A DNA stretch of 64,000 nt from Pinus tabuliformis (GCA_031772625.1 CM062808.1:477025655-477089654), one strand, 5' to 3'; shown: positions 1 through 11,153, numbered from the stretch's first letter. Notes: generated by a model from the sequence alone, not told the origin. Numbers and translations: made by a program.

Positions 1-995
1 TAAATATTATCTTCATCTAAAGCATCCAAGAAATCATCATCTTCAAAAGCCATCAGAAGTCTATAGTCATTATTATCTTCATCACTATTTGATAAACCAT
101 TGCTATCTTCATGCGTATAGTAGCTCTTCTTACTTACACTTTGTTTTCTATTCCATTTTGCTGATTCCTTACCTTTATCAAGCTTATCTTTATGAGGACA
201 TTTGGCAGCATAGTGACCGACTCTTCCACAAGCAAAACATTTGAAAGGTAGTTTACCTCTGAATCTTCTAGAACCCCGTTGAAGGTTCTTGACAAAGTTT
301 TCTTCTTCCTCTTCTTCTGAAATATGTCCTGATTCATTGAGTTCTTCTCTTCCTGAAGCTTTGAATGCGGCTTCTCTCATGTCTGATGGACCTCCTTTTC
401 TCATTTCGAAAGCAGTTAAGATTTCGTGCAGCTGTGTCATAGTGATACTCTGAAGATCCTGCTTTTCTTCTATGGCAAAAACTTTTGATTCAAACTTAGT
501 AGACAAGGATCTTAAAACCTTTTCAACTAAAGTAACTTATTTTATCTCTTCACCCAAGTTCTTCATGCAATTAACAATCTCATCTATACGTAAGAAGTAA
601 TTAGCTATACTTTCATCATTGTGCATTTTGAGAGTTTCATATTGAATTTTGAGAGATTGTAGTTTTGCACGTTTTACTTGGCTGTCTCCTTCATAGCTTA
701 GAACGATCTTGTCCCATATTTCTTTGGTGATTTTGAGCTGCATAACTTTGACAAATTCTAATTGTGATAGACTCCCCAATAATGTATTGACAACCTTGGC
801 ATTGGTTTCATATTGTTTTTTACCTGTCGTATCTGTAGGAATTGTTGATGGAAATGCATATCCTCCTTCCCTGATTTCCCAGACATCTGTTCTAAGAGAT
901 TGAAGATAGAATGTGGTTCTTACCTTCCAATAAATGAAGTTGCCCCCATCAAATATTGGTGGTCTAATGGGTCCCTCTCTTTTGTAGTTACTCAT
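1..995 (-). CDS. Copia-A2 gag (fossil)
   Basis: The reading frame from 995 to 537 encodes a copia-type gag N-terminus with RPPIFDGGNFIYWK near residue 11 and EIWDKIVLSYEGDSQVK near residue 92, typical of the DUF4219/UBN2 gag family. Further along the minus strand a CCHC zinc knuckle (CFACGRVGHYAAKC, about 241-200) marks the nucleocapsid part, followed by an acidic stretch up to the window edge. Gag proteins build the virus-like particle and package RNA. The nearest relative in the window is the Copia-A gag at 2955-3898. The copy is a broken fossil. The start Met at 995 lies about 60 bp after the LTR, as expected for this family. Confidence 0.8.
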
Positions 996-1041
996 GATGA
1001 TAAATCTTCCTTCAAGCGATCAAGCTTCCTCTGAAGGACCT

Positions 1042-1055
1042 GCTCTAATACCAAT
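1042..1055 (-). other. Primer-binding site of Copia-A2 (tRNA-Met type)
   Basis: Directly inside the LTR end, the minus strand reads ATTGGTATTAGAGC, one base away from the TGGTATCAGAGC complement of initiator tRNA-Met used by most plant copia elements. Confidence 0.75.
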
Positions 1056-2621
1056 TGTTGGAAATAACACTGGGGGGCGGGGGGGGGGTGAATCAGTATT
1101 AGCAAGTCAATAATATTTCATTTCAAATTTATATATGCTACTTCAATTAATCAAACTTGCGTGTATACGCAACTATATTTAAGGCAAATAGCGTATACCC
1201 TTCAAACTTATAACTTAGTTAATTCATCATATGTTGATATTTAATCTGTGCATCAGAACCATATAAACAGTAACTAGGTGCAGTAAAAACAGAACAGACA
1301 ATCACACAGATGAACACAAGATATAAGGTGGAAACTCAATGTGGGTGAAAACCACCTACTACAATCATCTCTATCTTATTTTAATAAGAAACTTCTTTTT
1401 ACAATTTTTGTACTGTTGTAGTCTTATACCAGTATGCAAGCTTCTACCTGCAGAAGACTACAACCTTCTCTCACTCTCCAGCTTAGCCAGGAAGGGAGCT
1501 ACAAGCCCCTAGCTCTTGTACTAGCTGATGTGTTTACTAGTGCATAGGTGATGGCCTACAGAATGCTACAACCTTCTCTTTTCTTCCAGGGACCACGTTT
1601 CATAAATTTTCAGACTGGATCCATCAATAACATCAATCAAACATCAAATATATCTGCATCAATCAATCTCCTTTACACCAACCAAAACTAAATCAATCAA
1701 TCACTTCTCAGAATGTTGTAACCAGAATACAGTAACAGTAACCAAAACCCAAGCTAGAACCTAGAACACTGCAACAACAAATAGAAGCAGCTAAAGCATA
1801 TTTTATTAGGTATACGCTACTTCTAAGTGTCGAACTTGCGTACATACGTTGTTTCTCAAGGTGAACCTGCATATACGTTGTTTTGATATGCAGAACCAAT
1901 GTGTATATGCACCTCTGCTAGAGTGAACCTGCGTACAGATCTGTAAATGATGATTTAAACTTTACAATAATTCCAGACATCAGTTATACCTAGATCATCA
2001 TATTTATAGATTACAATATGTGCCAGTTATTCAGATAAAAGATCAAAACCACACAAAGATACTTCTCTTCAAGCCTTAAGATCTTGATCCATCAATAGAA
2101 CTTATCCTTCATCAAGCACTTAGGTTCATCCTTGATTCAGATCCAGCTGTGCACCATAATCCAATAACCTGTATTCTAGATCTTGCTCTTCATTAGATAT
2201 TCAATTCATGAGTGACTTTACCTAATGATCTTCTCCTCCTTTTATAGTCTTAGGCCTTACTCAATACCATGGTCCAAAACCACTTAGAATCAATACCTTG
2301 GACCAAATACCTATGGTCAACGCTTCGAACAAGATACCTTGGACCAATACCATGGATCAAAATACCATGGACCAAATACCACGGACCAAAACTAAGTTTT
2401 ACAATATGTACATGCCTTTCCTTCCGTGAAAGTGTGTGTGTACGCTATATGCGCCTTTTGGTCTATGAACCCGCGTGTACATGCGGCTTGGTCAATGGGG
2501 AACCTACATATACCTCTCTTTCTTCATTCTGTGAGCCTGAATTGTGATATGTCATCTGTGTGAGTTGCTATCAAGGACAACACTTGTGTCATAGTACCAA
2601 ATCTGTATCATATTGCCAACA
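1056..2621 (-). repeat. Copia-A2 5' LTR (1566 bp)
   Basis: The block is bounded by TGTTGG at its left end on the plus strand and CCAACA at its right end, the inverted termini of an LTR. A TATAAAAGG box reads leftwards near 2236-2246, giving a U3 of about 370 bp. U3 holds six or so degenerate copies of a 14-bp ATACCATGGACCAA-like unit (2266-2390). The LTR also carries many near-palindromic CGTATACG-like motifs. The 1056-1830 part aligns by eye with the 3' LTR of Copia-A. Confidence 0.8.
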
Positions 2622-2894
2622 CTTAAATCTTTGTGTTCATGTGTGTTGCTTATGTGTGATGCTTTATTCTGCTTTTACTGCACTGTCTAATAAGTTATTG
2701 ATTATTGGTTTAATCTCAACACATGATAAATTGTCTAAATCACAAATTCTCTGGATATACGTTGGTTTATTTAATCACAGTTGTGTGTACATGCTAGTTC
2801 ACTTCATTGAAGTAGCGTATATAAAGTTGTTTGGAAAATAAAATTATTGATCTGATAATATTGATTCACCCCCCTCTCAGTATTATTTCCAACA
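2622..2894 (+). repeat. Copia-A 5' LTR (3' part only)
   Basis: This block aligns closely with 37322-37593, the end of the Copia-A 3' LTR, including the conserved run of C before the terminal TTATTTCCAACA. Its left side is cut by the Copia-A2 insertion. Confidence 0.82.
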
Positions 2895-2911
2895 ATTGGT
2901 ATTAGAGCAAG
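2895..2911 (+). other. Primer-binding site of Copia-A (tRNA-Met type)
   Basis: ATTGGTATTAGAGCAAG follows the LTR end directly and matches the initiator tRNA-Met complement with one difference, as in Copia-A2. Confidence 0.78.
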
Positions 2912-2954
2912 TCCTTCAAAAGAAGCTTGATCGCTTGAAGGGAGATCCATCAAC

Positions 2955-3898
2955 ATGAATAATCATGAAAGCATGGGATCCATCAGACCGCCAATATTTG
3001 ATGGGAGAAACTTTGTTTATTGGAAAATAAGAACCACAACCTATCTACAATCTCTTGGAACAGATGTCTGGGAAATTGTGGAAGGAGGATACACATTTCC
3101 AACAGCAATTCCTACAGATGCGGCAGGTAAAAAGAAATATGAAACCAATGCTAACGTTGTCAATACTTTATTGGGAAGTTTGTCACAATCAAAGTTTGTC
3201 AAAGTCATGCAGCTCAAATAAGCCAAAGAGATATGGGACAAAATCATTCAGAGCTACGAAGGAGACTCTCAGGTAAGATGTGCTAAGCTTCAAACTCTCA
3301 GAATTCAGTATGAAACTCTTAAGATGCATAGTGATAAAAGTATAGCTAGTTAATTCTTACATATAGATGAGGTTGTTAATTGTATGAAGAATCTGGGTGA
3401 AGAAATAGAGGAAGTTACCTTAGTTGAGAAAATTTTGAAATCCTTGTCTGCTAAATTTGAATCAAAAGTGTCTGCCATAGAAGAAAAACTGGATCTGCAG
3501 AATATCACTATGACACAGATTCACGCAATCCTAACTACTTTTGAGATGAGCAAAGGAGGTCCATCAGATATGAGATAAGTCGCATTTAAAGCTTCAACAA
3601 AAGGAAAGGAAGAACACAATGAATCAGGACACATTTCAGAAGAAGAAGATGAGGTAAATTTTGTCAAGAAGCTTCAACGGGGTTCTGGAAGGTTTAGAGG
3701 TAAGCTACCTTTCAAATGCTTTGCTTGTGGAAAAGTCAGTCATTATGCTGCCAGATGTCCTCATAAAGATAAACATGAAAAAGGAAAGGAATATGCAAAA
3801 GGGAATAGAAAACAAGTTGTGAATAAAAGGAGTTACTATACTCATGAAGATAGCGATGGTTTATCTAATAGTGATGAAGATGAAACTGGACAAGATTA
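2955..3898 (+). CDS. Copia-A gag, N-terminal part (fossil)
   Basis: The frame starts with MNNHESMGSIRPPIFDGRNF, only 60 bp after the LTR, and matches the Copia-A2 gag nearly throughout. A CCHC zinc knuckle (CFACGKVSHYAARC) lies at about 3717-3758, followed by a lysine-rich and then an acidic stretch. The coding sequence stops at the GATTA target site of Copia-B (3894-3898) and resumes at 32286. Gag forms the particle and binds the genomic RNA. The copy is broken by several interruptions. Confidence 0.83.
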
Positions 3899-4372
3899 TG
3901 TAGGTTTTAACCTCGTACAGAAATTACCTGCATACGAATTCTAAAACACAAAAAATAAACAATGAGAGAGCATAACACATAAAACACATATACACAAAGA
4001 TTTTCCCTTGGATCCCAAAACTGGGACTACCAACTTGATTTTCATTATGTTCCTTTCAATGTTACAATACATATTTATACATGCTGAAGCATCCAATACC
4101 ATGGGCTGAAAACCATCGCGTCCAAAACCATGTGTGAAAAATCATGTACAAAACCATAGGTAGGTCCGCCCAACCTAATATAGGGTCCAAAAAAAAATTT
4201 CCAGGGTGCTGCCTTGGACCCCATAGAGTGGGGTAACCTACACTCAAACCCCTTGTGCCCCCCTCCCCAACCTGCTACGCAATTGGCACAACGAAGGGGG
4301 GGCTTCCCCCCCTTCTAACCCCCCGGTTAACTACGTGGGCTAGTTGTGGAAATAATATAACACAACCCAACA
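3899..4372 (-). repeat. Copia-B 3' LTR (474 bp)
   Basis: On the minus strand the LTR starts TGTTGGGTTGTG and ends CCTACA. A TATAAATA box reads leftwards at 4071-4079. The polypurine tract AACAAGTGGGAGAA lies at 4373-4386 just upstream in element orientation. It carries one copy of a roughly 31-bp CCATGG-containing unit where the other LTR has two. Confidence 0.88.
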
Positions 4373-4421
4373 TTCTCCCACTTGTTGTTTTCTTTCCGCA
4401 GGGGGCCACAAGAGAGCTTAG

Positions 4422-4856
4422 TCATTTATCTAGCCCTGCAATGCCCATTGTTTCTCTACACCAAGAGAACTTCTGAGAACACACAGATTTTGTCAATGCA
4501 TCTGCGGTATTCTTCAAATTGTCCACTGTTACTAGCAACACCTTTTTGTCTTCTATCATATCCCTCAAAAGGTGATACTGAACATCAATGTGCTTTGTCT
4601 TTGAATGATATGCAGGGTTCTTTACCAAGAAAATTGCACTTTGGCTGTCACAGTCTATCCTTATAGCTTCCTGTACTAACCCCATACTTGAACATAATCT
4701 CTGCAACCAAACTACTTCATTGCTTGCATGAGTGGATGCCATGTATTCTGCCTCTGTAGTTGATAGTGCCACTACAAATTGTTTCTTACTCATCCAACTG
4801 ACTGTACCTCCAAATAGGTTAAACACATACCCACTTATATATTTTCTTTGATCCAC
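4422..4856 (-). CDS. Copia-B RNase H (fossil)
   Basis: The 144-residue frame shows KYISGYVFNLFGGTVSWMSK then STTEAEYMASTHASNEVVWL (residues about 30-50), DCDSQSAIFLVKNPAYHSKT (about 75) and HIDVQYHLLRDMIEDKKVLL (about 90). These are characteristic of copia RNase H. The end leads into the polypurine tract and the 3' LTR at 4372. Confidence 0.87.
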   Translation of the reverse strand: MDQRKYISGYVFNLFGGTVSWMSKKQFVVALSTTEAEYMASTHASNEVVWLQRLCSSMGLVQEAIRIDCDSQSAIFLVKNPAYHSKTKHIDVQYHLLRDMIEDKKVLLVTVDNLKNTADALTKSVCSQKFSWCRETMGIAGLDK

Positions 4857-4865
4857 ATCTCCAGC

Positions 4866-6245
4866 CTAGTCTGCATCAGCAAAGTCATGAATATCCAATA
4901 CTTTTTCCAATCCTGGTCTTCCTTGGTAGCACAAACCATAATCACTAGTGCCACGCAAATACCTGAAAACCCGCTTCACTACTGTCCAGTGCTCCTTCAC
5001 TGGTTTTGACATAAACCTGCTCAATACTCCCACTGCATGTGCAATGTCTGGTCTAGTACAGACCATCACATACATCAGGCTACCGACTATACTTGCATAT
5101 GGAACACGGGATATGTCCTCTTCCACTTCTTGTGCCTTGGGACACTATTCAGCAGATGAATTTACACCTACAAGAATAGGAACCTTCACCGGTTTACTAT
5201 CCTGCATATTAAACCTCTGCAATATTGTCTCGACATACTTCCTCTGGTTTAACCATAGCTTCCTCTTTGTCTGATATCTTTTAATTTCCATGCCCAAAAT
5301 ATAGTTTACGGCACCAAGATTTTTCATGTCGAATTTGGAGGACAAATGGGTCTTCAAATCCTGGATAATTTCTTTATCATTTCCAACTAGTAACATATCA
5401 TCCACATACAAGACCAGATAAATAACACGGTCACCAACTAATTTAAAATACACACAATGATCTACTTTTCTTCTGGTGAAGCCAAGTCCCCGTATAAATG
5501 TATCAAATTTCTGATACCACATCCTTGGTGACTATTTTAACCCATACAGAGACTTCTTTAACTTGCATACCAATTCTTTCTTACCCTTCACTGCAAAACC
5601 TTCAGGTTTCTTCATGTAGATCTGCCCTTCCAGATCCTCGTGAATAAATGTTGTCTCCATCCATATGTTCTACCTCAAAATCAAAAGCAACAACAACAAT
5701 TAAAAGTAATATAATAGAAGTTATCTTGGAAACAGGAGAAAAAAATCACCAAAATCAATTCCTAACACTTGGGAATAACCTTTTTCTACCAACCGAGCTT
5801 TGTATTTCTCCACCTTTCCTTCTATATTTGTCTTCTTCTTGAACACCCATTTGCTTCCAAAGGGTTTCCTTCTAGCCAGCAACTCCACCAGATCCCAAGC
5901 CTCATTTTTGTGCAAAGATGCCATTTCATCAACCATGGCCTCTTTCCAGAGTTTTCCATCCTCTGAATCTACAGCTTCCTTCACAGTTTTGGGATCATCA
6001 TCAGTAATAGATAAAGCAAAATTTGAACAAAAAGAAGATGGACTATACCTTTTTGGCTGCCTGCTTTCTCGAACTGATCTTCTCACACCTGAAGCTTGTG
6101 GCTCTTTATCTTCTGATTCCTCCTCTGCTATAGAGTCTGATTCTTCCTCCTTTAGCTCAAACTCTATCTTCTCGGGTTCCTTTAGTTGGACTTCATGTTT
6201 AATAACATCTTTCACCTCTCTGAACACCACATCTCGGATGTACAT
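4866..6245 (-). CDS. Copia-B reverse transcriptase (fossil)
   Basis: From right to left the minus strand shows an acidic linker (6245-6090), then KRYSPSSF. The RT entry follows with LWKEAMVDEMASLHKNEAWD (about 5950) and GSKWVFKKKTNIEGKVEKYK (about 5850). Next are MWYQKFDTFIRGLGFTRRKV and the catalytic LVLYVDDMLLVGND (about 5420), then the C-terminal MKNLGAVNYILGMEIKR, VPYASIVGSLMYVMVCTRPD and HAVGVLSRFMSKP (about 5100). The order of domains is normal. The copy is broken by several interruptions. Confidence 0.85.
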
Positions 6246-6266
6246 AACCTTCCTTGTTACTGGGTT

Positions 6267-6737
6267 CTAAAGCTTATAACCCTTTAAACCATCCTTATAC
6301 CCAATAAAGATGCACTTTTCATATTTACTATCCAACTTGGTTCTTTTCTTCTTTGGAACATGTACATATGCATCACATCCAAATACCCTAAGATGTGAAA
6401 GAGAAGGCTTCTTACCAGTCCATCCCTCTTGTGGAGTCTTACCTTCCAATTCTGATGAAGGTGATCTGTTGACCACGTAACATGCAGTCTCCACCGCCTC
6501 TACCCAGAATTCTTGTCCTAACTCAGCACCATTGAGCATGCTTCTTACCCTTTCCATCAATGTATTGCTCATTCTTTCTGCAACTCCATTTTGCTGAGGT
6601 GTATATGGAGTAGTCTTTTATCGTGCTATACCACACTTCTTACAAAATTCTTCAAATTCCTTACTGCAAAACTCTCCACCGTTATCTGTCCTCAACAACT
6701 TTATCTTCTTCTCTATCTAGTTTTCCAGCAGAGACTT
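6267..6737 (-). CDS. Copia-B integrase, C-terminal segment (fossil)
   Basis: The minus strand reads [17 protein letters not shown] near 6640-6700, the second catalytic Asp region. It continues with [40 protein letters not shown] and [20 protein letters not shown], all standard copia integrase C-terminal blocks. Reading ends at the left LTR of Gypsy-C (6738). Confidence 0.85.
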
Positions 6738-8215
6738 TGATCTGAAAATCACTCTTGAGTGATATTAGTTAATTAATTAATTAATGAAGGTATTACAGAC
6801 TCATGTGTTGGTGTGTGTCTATGTTATCTTAGGCAACGGATCGATCAGATTGCAAAATACACAGACACTGGAAAATGGAAATTAGTAAGAGAAACACAGT
6901 AAGCAAATACAAGAACACAACAAATTAATAAGGATTTCACCCAATCCTCCTGGGCTACGTCTCCGGTCCAGCTTTCAGTGGTGGCCTTTTCTTATTGTGT
7001 CTTTAAAGTAGAGCTTTTACAATGAGGAGCTCAATTTGAGTCTCCTGAAACAGATGATGCTTAGCAGGGTGGTTCTTGGATTCCCCAAGCCACTAGAGTG
7101 CACAGACTCTTCCTTGCTAATTCTCGACCTCAACTGGTCTTGAATGGGATGAGTCCAATTTGGTACCCAGTTCCCGACAGATATCCTCTCAGGGATTACT
7201 CGAACCTCTCATGCCTTCTGTCTGCTCGATGATACCTTACTCTGCAAGTTAGCTCAGCTCTCTATTTTCTACTTCTTGCTTATTCTCTATTCTATCTCTT
7301 TGTCTCACTGTCTCCTTTCTTACAGTGCTCGCTTGCTTGTTTTTGTTCTCTGCTTATTCATGGCTTAAAGCCAATTTGTCTCATGATTGTTCGCTTCTTC
7401 TTCCGCCCCTTTGGATCGTCTGCTACTATTTCCTTGGAGTTCCCTGCCTCTGCGTCATCGCCACTGTGTAACGTCTCGCAGGGAAGTGACCACTTGTCCT
7501 CTCATGAACTATGCCAGCTCTTCTTCAAACGATTCGGTATTTTGATTACGCTATGTAATTATTCATCCACCAACTCAGTGGTTAAATCGGACTTCAGACT
7601 TTTATACGCCGCAACTTAATTCTCCCTCCAGATCCGGTCATTCATCGGGCGCAATCTCCACCGTTAGATCTGGAGCCCCCAGATCCTACAGTGTTCGTTC
7701 TTATCGCACAGTTGACTTGCTCGACCGTTAGCCCGCGATGAGAGGTGGTTTTCTCTCTCATCCGTTGTACGCACGTCGTGCAATGTGTGGACTCACTTGT
7801 TCTCCTACCAAATCCACTTATCGCCCAACATGCCTCCGATATTCCACCGGTTTTAGAGCGCAGGGCCTGCCTTTTTTTTTAGTGCTTTCCCTACGGTTTC
7901 CTAGCTTCCCATGCGACTGAGCGCTTGGGGCTTTTCCTTCTAGAGGGGTTTTGCCTAGTGATGCACGATTAGTGCTACAAAAACAGCCTCCGTTTTCCGA
8001 TCCGGACTTCCTAACTACTAGTTTGCGTCCTGCACGGTCTCCATGGGCCTTAGTCAACGTGCTTTGACCGAGGTCCTCGTCATTCCTTGCTGGCTACAAT
8101 CTATCACTGTCCAAAGGTCTTCCTGATAGCTCTTTGTTCACAAGTTTTTTGAAGTCTGTCCTAATTTGATACAGTCATAGAACTTTGAGAATTTTTATGG
8201 ATCCAATTTGGATCA
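6738..8215 (-). repeat. Gypsy-C 3' LTR (1478 bp)
   Basis: The block begins TGATCTGAAAATC and ends TTTGGATCA on the plus strand, matching 14164-15644 over its whole length. A TATAAAAG box reads leftwards at about 7599-7606. The 7600-8060 part is clearly GC-richer than the surrounding DNA. Several frames stay open in both LTR copies, but they show no protein family. Confidence 0.9.
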
Positions 8216-8260
8216 CGGCCTTCCCACTGAAAAAGCTTTTGGACCACCAAAAGTTGGTTT

Positions 8261-8461
8261 TCAAGCATCGACTAAGTGAGGGTACAATTTTCTCACTTGT
8301 CCAATATCTATCCACTTTGCACTACTCGGCTTTGAACCCTTGAGCCCAACTCTGAGGTACTCAACATCTCCCCTGCGCGTCGTCCTCACCTTCCCGTCCA
8401 AAACTGTGTCTTCCTGCAATTCATTAAGATATTCAGGTAATAGGTCATAAACATAAGGCAA
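8261..8461 (-). CDS. Gypsy-C chromodomain-like C-terminus (fossil)
   Basis: The frame reads VLDGKVRTTRRGDVEYLRVG then LKGSKPSSAKWID, resembling the ILD..R.RTTR....YLVKWKG.P...ATW pattern of integrase chromodomains. Chromodomains guide chromovirus insertion to marked chromatin. The match is partial, so the chromovirus label is probable rather than certain. Confidence 0.6.
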   Translation of the reverse strand: MPYVYDLLPEYLNELQEDTVLDGKVRTTRRGDVEYLRVGLKGSKPSSAKWIDIGQVRKLYPHLVDA

Positions 8462-8467
8462 TTGAAT

Positions 8468-9631
8468 CTACTCTTCGGGATCTTCAATTAGTGAAGGTTC
8501 AAACAATCTCAAGCAATTTGCATTTACAACTGAGTAGATGTGCATGTAAGCTGGTAGATCAAGGCGAAAAGCATTCTCACCAATCTTCTCAAGTATCTTG
8601 AAGGGTCCATACCTGATAGGCTTTAGCTTTTTACCTTCACCTTGCATCCTATCCTTGCTGATATACAGCCAGACTTGGTCACCAACTTGGAAACTATGCT
8701 CCATCCGATGCTTATCATGCCTTGCCTTGTATTTGGCTTGGCTCTTTTCCAGCTGTTCCTGTACTGCCTGGTGGATCTCTTGGATCTGTTCATTGAACCT
8801 AGTTGTCCTATCCACATCACTATGTCCCTCAACTGTGGTGTCTTTACCAAAGACAAAATCCAAAGGAGATCTTGGTGTGAAACCAAAATAGGTCTCAAAA
8901 GGAGATCTCTGTGTAGAAGAATGTTTTGCTCTATTGTAAGCATGCTGCACATAACATAAATGTTCATCCCAAAGCTTAGGATGCTTGCTGCAATATCCCC
9001 TGAGTAACTGGATCACTATCCTGTTAACTACTTCTGTCTGGCCATCAGTTTGTGGATGAAAAGTTGTGCTTTTCTTCAGTTTGGTGTCCATCAGTTCCCA
9101 CAGACTTGACCAAAACTTCCCCACAAATCGGGTGTCTCGATCAGATACAATGGAAGTGGGTAATCCAAAATGAACCCATACATGTTGAAAGAACAGTTTT
9201 GCAGTTTGTTCAGCTGTAATCTGTTTATTACAAGGTATCAAAATACACATTTTGCTGAACCTATCCACAACAACATACAAATAATCATGACCTTTCCTAG
9301 ATTTAGGCAGTCCTCCAACAAAATCCATGGAAATACTTTCCCAAGGGTGAAAAGGAACTGGTAATGGAGTGTACAAGCCTAGTTTTCTATTACTGGGCTT
9401 GCTTTTTGCACACATAGTACAACCTCTTACATATCTAGAAACGGTCTCATTCATTTTTGGCCAATAACAAAATCTTTGCAGCTGTGCAACTATTTTACTT
9501 ACCCCAAAGTGACCTGATATTAGAGAAGTGTGTGCTTCTCAAATTATCTTTATTCTTTCAGTTTGTGGGATGCATAACTTCCCAAAATGATATAAGAGTT
9601 TGTCCTTTACATGATAATCCAATTCTTCTAC
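8468..9631 (-). CDS. Gypsy-C integrase (fossil)
   Basis: The long frame 9454-8468 holds the zinc-region Cys pair (GCTMCAKSKPSNRK) and the catalytic core. The core shows SMDFVGGLPKSRKGHDYLYV then VVDRFSKM, VSDRDTRFVGKFWSSLW, and the HPQTDGQTEVVNRIV block with the catalytic Glu. The C-terminal side includes AYNRAKHSSTQRSPFETYFG and a GPFKILEKIGENAFRLDLP module. It is followed closely by a chromodomain-like segment. It is among the best preserved parts of this fossil. Confidence 0.9.
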
Positions 9632-10157
9632 TCATTTTCCTTCACTTAAAGTTGCATATACATCTCTAAAGTCTATATCTTGAGCATATTGTTCAATGTA
9701 ACTCTCATGTAACACAAAATTATGCATAAGTATAGTAGATGCATTTATAATGGGTCTAGATAACATATCTGTTGTTTTGTTATGTATGCCATTCTTATAT
9801 CTGATGACTAAATGAAACTGTTGTAGAAAAACCATCCATCTATAGTGTCTTGATTGCTGCAACTTAGTTTGAGAGTGTAGATATTGAAGTGGTTGATGAT
9901 CAGTATGTATTACTCTCTTTGCCCATTAAGTAATGTTTCCACTTTTTCACACTCTGTACTAATGCATACAATTCTTTATCATATGTAGGATAGTTAACTA
10001 CTGTAGAATTAAATGTCTCGGAATGATAACATATGGGTTTACCGTGCTGTGTCAACACTGCTCCCATGGCATAGTCACTGGCATCCATTTGGATCTCAAA
10101 TGGTCTTCGAAGACCAGGCAGTACTAGTACAGGTGTTGTACTAATCTTTTCTTTCAA
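9632..10157 (-). CDS. Gypsy-C RNase H (fossil)
   Basis: Two frames on the minus strand carry the gypsy RNase H. TPVLVLPGLRRPFEIQMDAS, DYAMGAVLTQHGKPICYHSE and YDKELYALVQSVKKWKHYL lie at about 10135-9930. RHYRWMVFLQQFHLVIRYKN and TTDMLSRP lie at about 9850-9760. It follows RT and precedes integrase, as in all Ty3/gypsy elements. It is a fossil. Confidence 0.86.
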
Positions 10158-10208
10158 AGTGATGAAGGCTTTCTGCTATTTGCCTCCCCACTGAAACACC
10201 TTGTTCAA

Positions 10209-11061
10209 TCATGTTAAAGCATGTAAGGGAGCTGCAATTAAGGAAAAGTTAGAAATGAACTTCCTCCAATATTGTGTCGCTCCTAAGAAGCTTCTAATTT
10301 TTGTAGCAGATTTGGGTTTAGGCCAGTTCACAATGACTTCCACCTTAGAGGGATCTATCTTCAATTCACCACCCCCTACTATATGACCCAAATAATTCAA
10401 ATATGTTTTGCCAAATTCACATTTTGAGAGTTTAACATAAAGTTTTTCTCTTTTCAAAACATCTAGTGTTTGCTTAACATGCTTTAAGTGTTCTTCCCAT
10501 GTTTTGCTAAATATTAGAATGTCATCTAGGTACACAATAACAAAATCACTGAGAAAAGGTCTGAGTACATCATTCATTAATCTCATGAAAGTAGCAGGAG
10601 CATTAGTTAAGCCAAAAGGCATAACCAGCCACTCATACAAATCCCTATTTTGTTTTGAAAGCAGTCTTCCATGCATCTTGTTCTACAACTCTGACCTGAT
10701 GGTATCCACTATGCAAGTCTAGCTTGGAAAAATAAACAGTTTCTTTCAATTGATCTAAAAGATCATCTATGCGAGGAAGGGGATAACGATTTTTTATTGT
10801 TATCTTATTCAGTGCTCGGTAATCAATGCACATTCTCCACGAGCCATCTTTCTTTCTCACCAAAACGATTGGTGACCCATATGGTGATGTGCTAGGTTTG
10901 ATGAACCCATTCTCGAGCAACTCCTACACCTGCTTCTTGATTTCTGCGTTCTCTAAAGCAGACAACCTATACATTCCAATGTTAGGCAATGGAGCATCTT
11001 GCTGCAAAATAATATCATGCACTATTTCCTTTTTGGGTGGCAGACCTTTAGGTTCTTGAAA
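10209..11061 (-). CDS. Gypsy-C reverse transcriptase (fossil)
   Basis: The minus strand reads [20 protein letters not shown] near the array edge, then [20 protein letters not shown] and [20 protein letters not shown] (about 10800-10910). It continues with [31 protein letters not shown] and the catalytic [20 protein letters not shown] (about 10500). The thumb/connection part reads [20 protein letters not shown] and [19 protein letters not shown] near 10250. These are classic Ty3/gypsy RT blocks. The copy is a fossil with a few interruptions. Confidence 0.88.
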
Positions 11062-11153
11062 CAAGGGATCTCTTCTTGAATGGTTCATGAGGCACAATAC
11101 TTGCTAAGGTTTTGCAAATGGGGTAGCAAGCTAAGTGGGCTTGATTGTGGGAA

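Larger units (their letters stand above)
1..2621 (-). mobile_element. Copia-A2: 5' part of a Ty1/copia LTR retrotransposon (LTR + gag), continues left of window
   Basis: Read on the minus strand the order is a 5' LTR (1056-2621), a tRNA-Met type primer-binding site (1042-1055) and gag (about 995 down to 1). The rest of the element lies beyond the left edge of the window. Its gag and LTR are close relatives of those of Copia-A (plus strand from 2895), so the two belong to one family and stand head to head. The LTR start abuts position 2622, inside the 5' LTR of Copia-A, which means this element inserted into that LTR. The expected target duplication would be the bases from 2622 (CTTAA); its partner is outside the window. 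The copy is broken, with a few interruptions in gag. Confidence 0.85.

Noticed and set aside
5800-6270. A 156-codon Ser-rich plus-strand frame
   Set aside because: It is the antisense shadow of the Copia-B reverse transcriptase and its acidic linker.
7383-8057. Open frames in the Gypsy-C LTR, with counterparts at 14524-15489
   Set aside because: Frames are open on both strands in a GC-rich LTR and show no protein family. Recent shared descent of the two LTRs explains their similarity.
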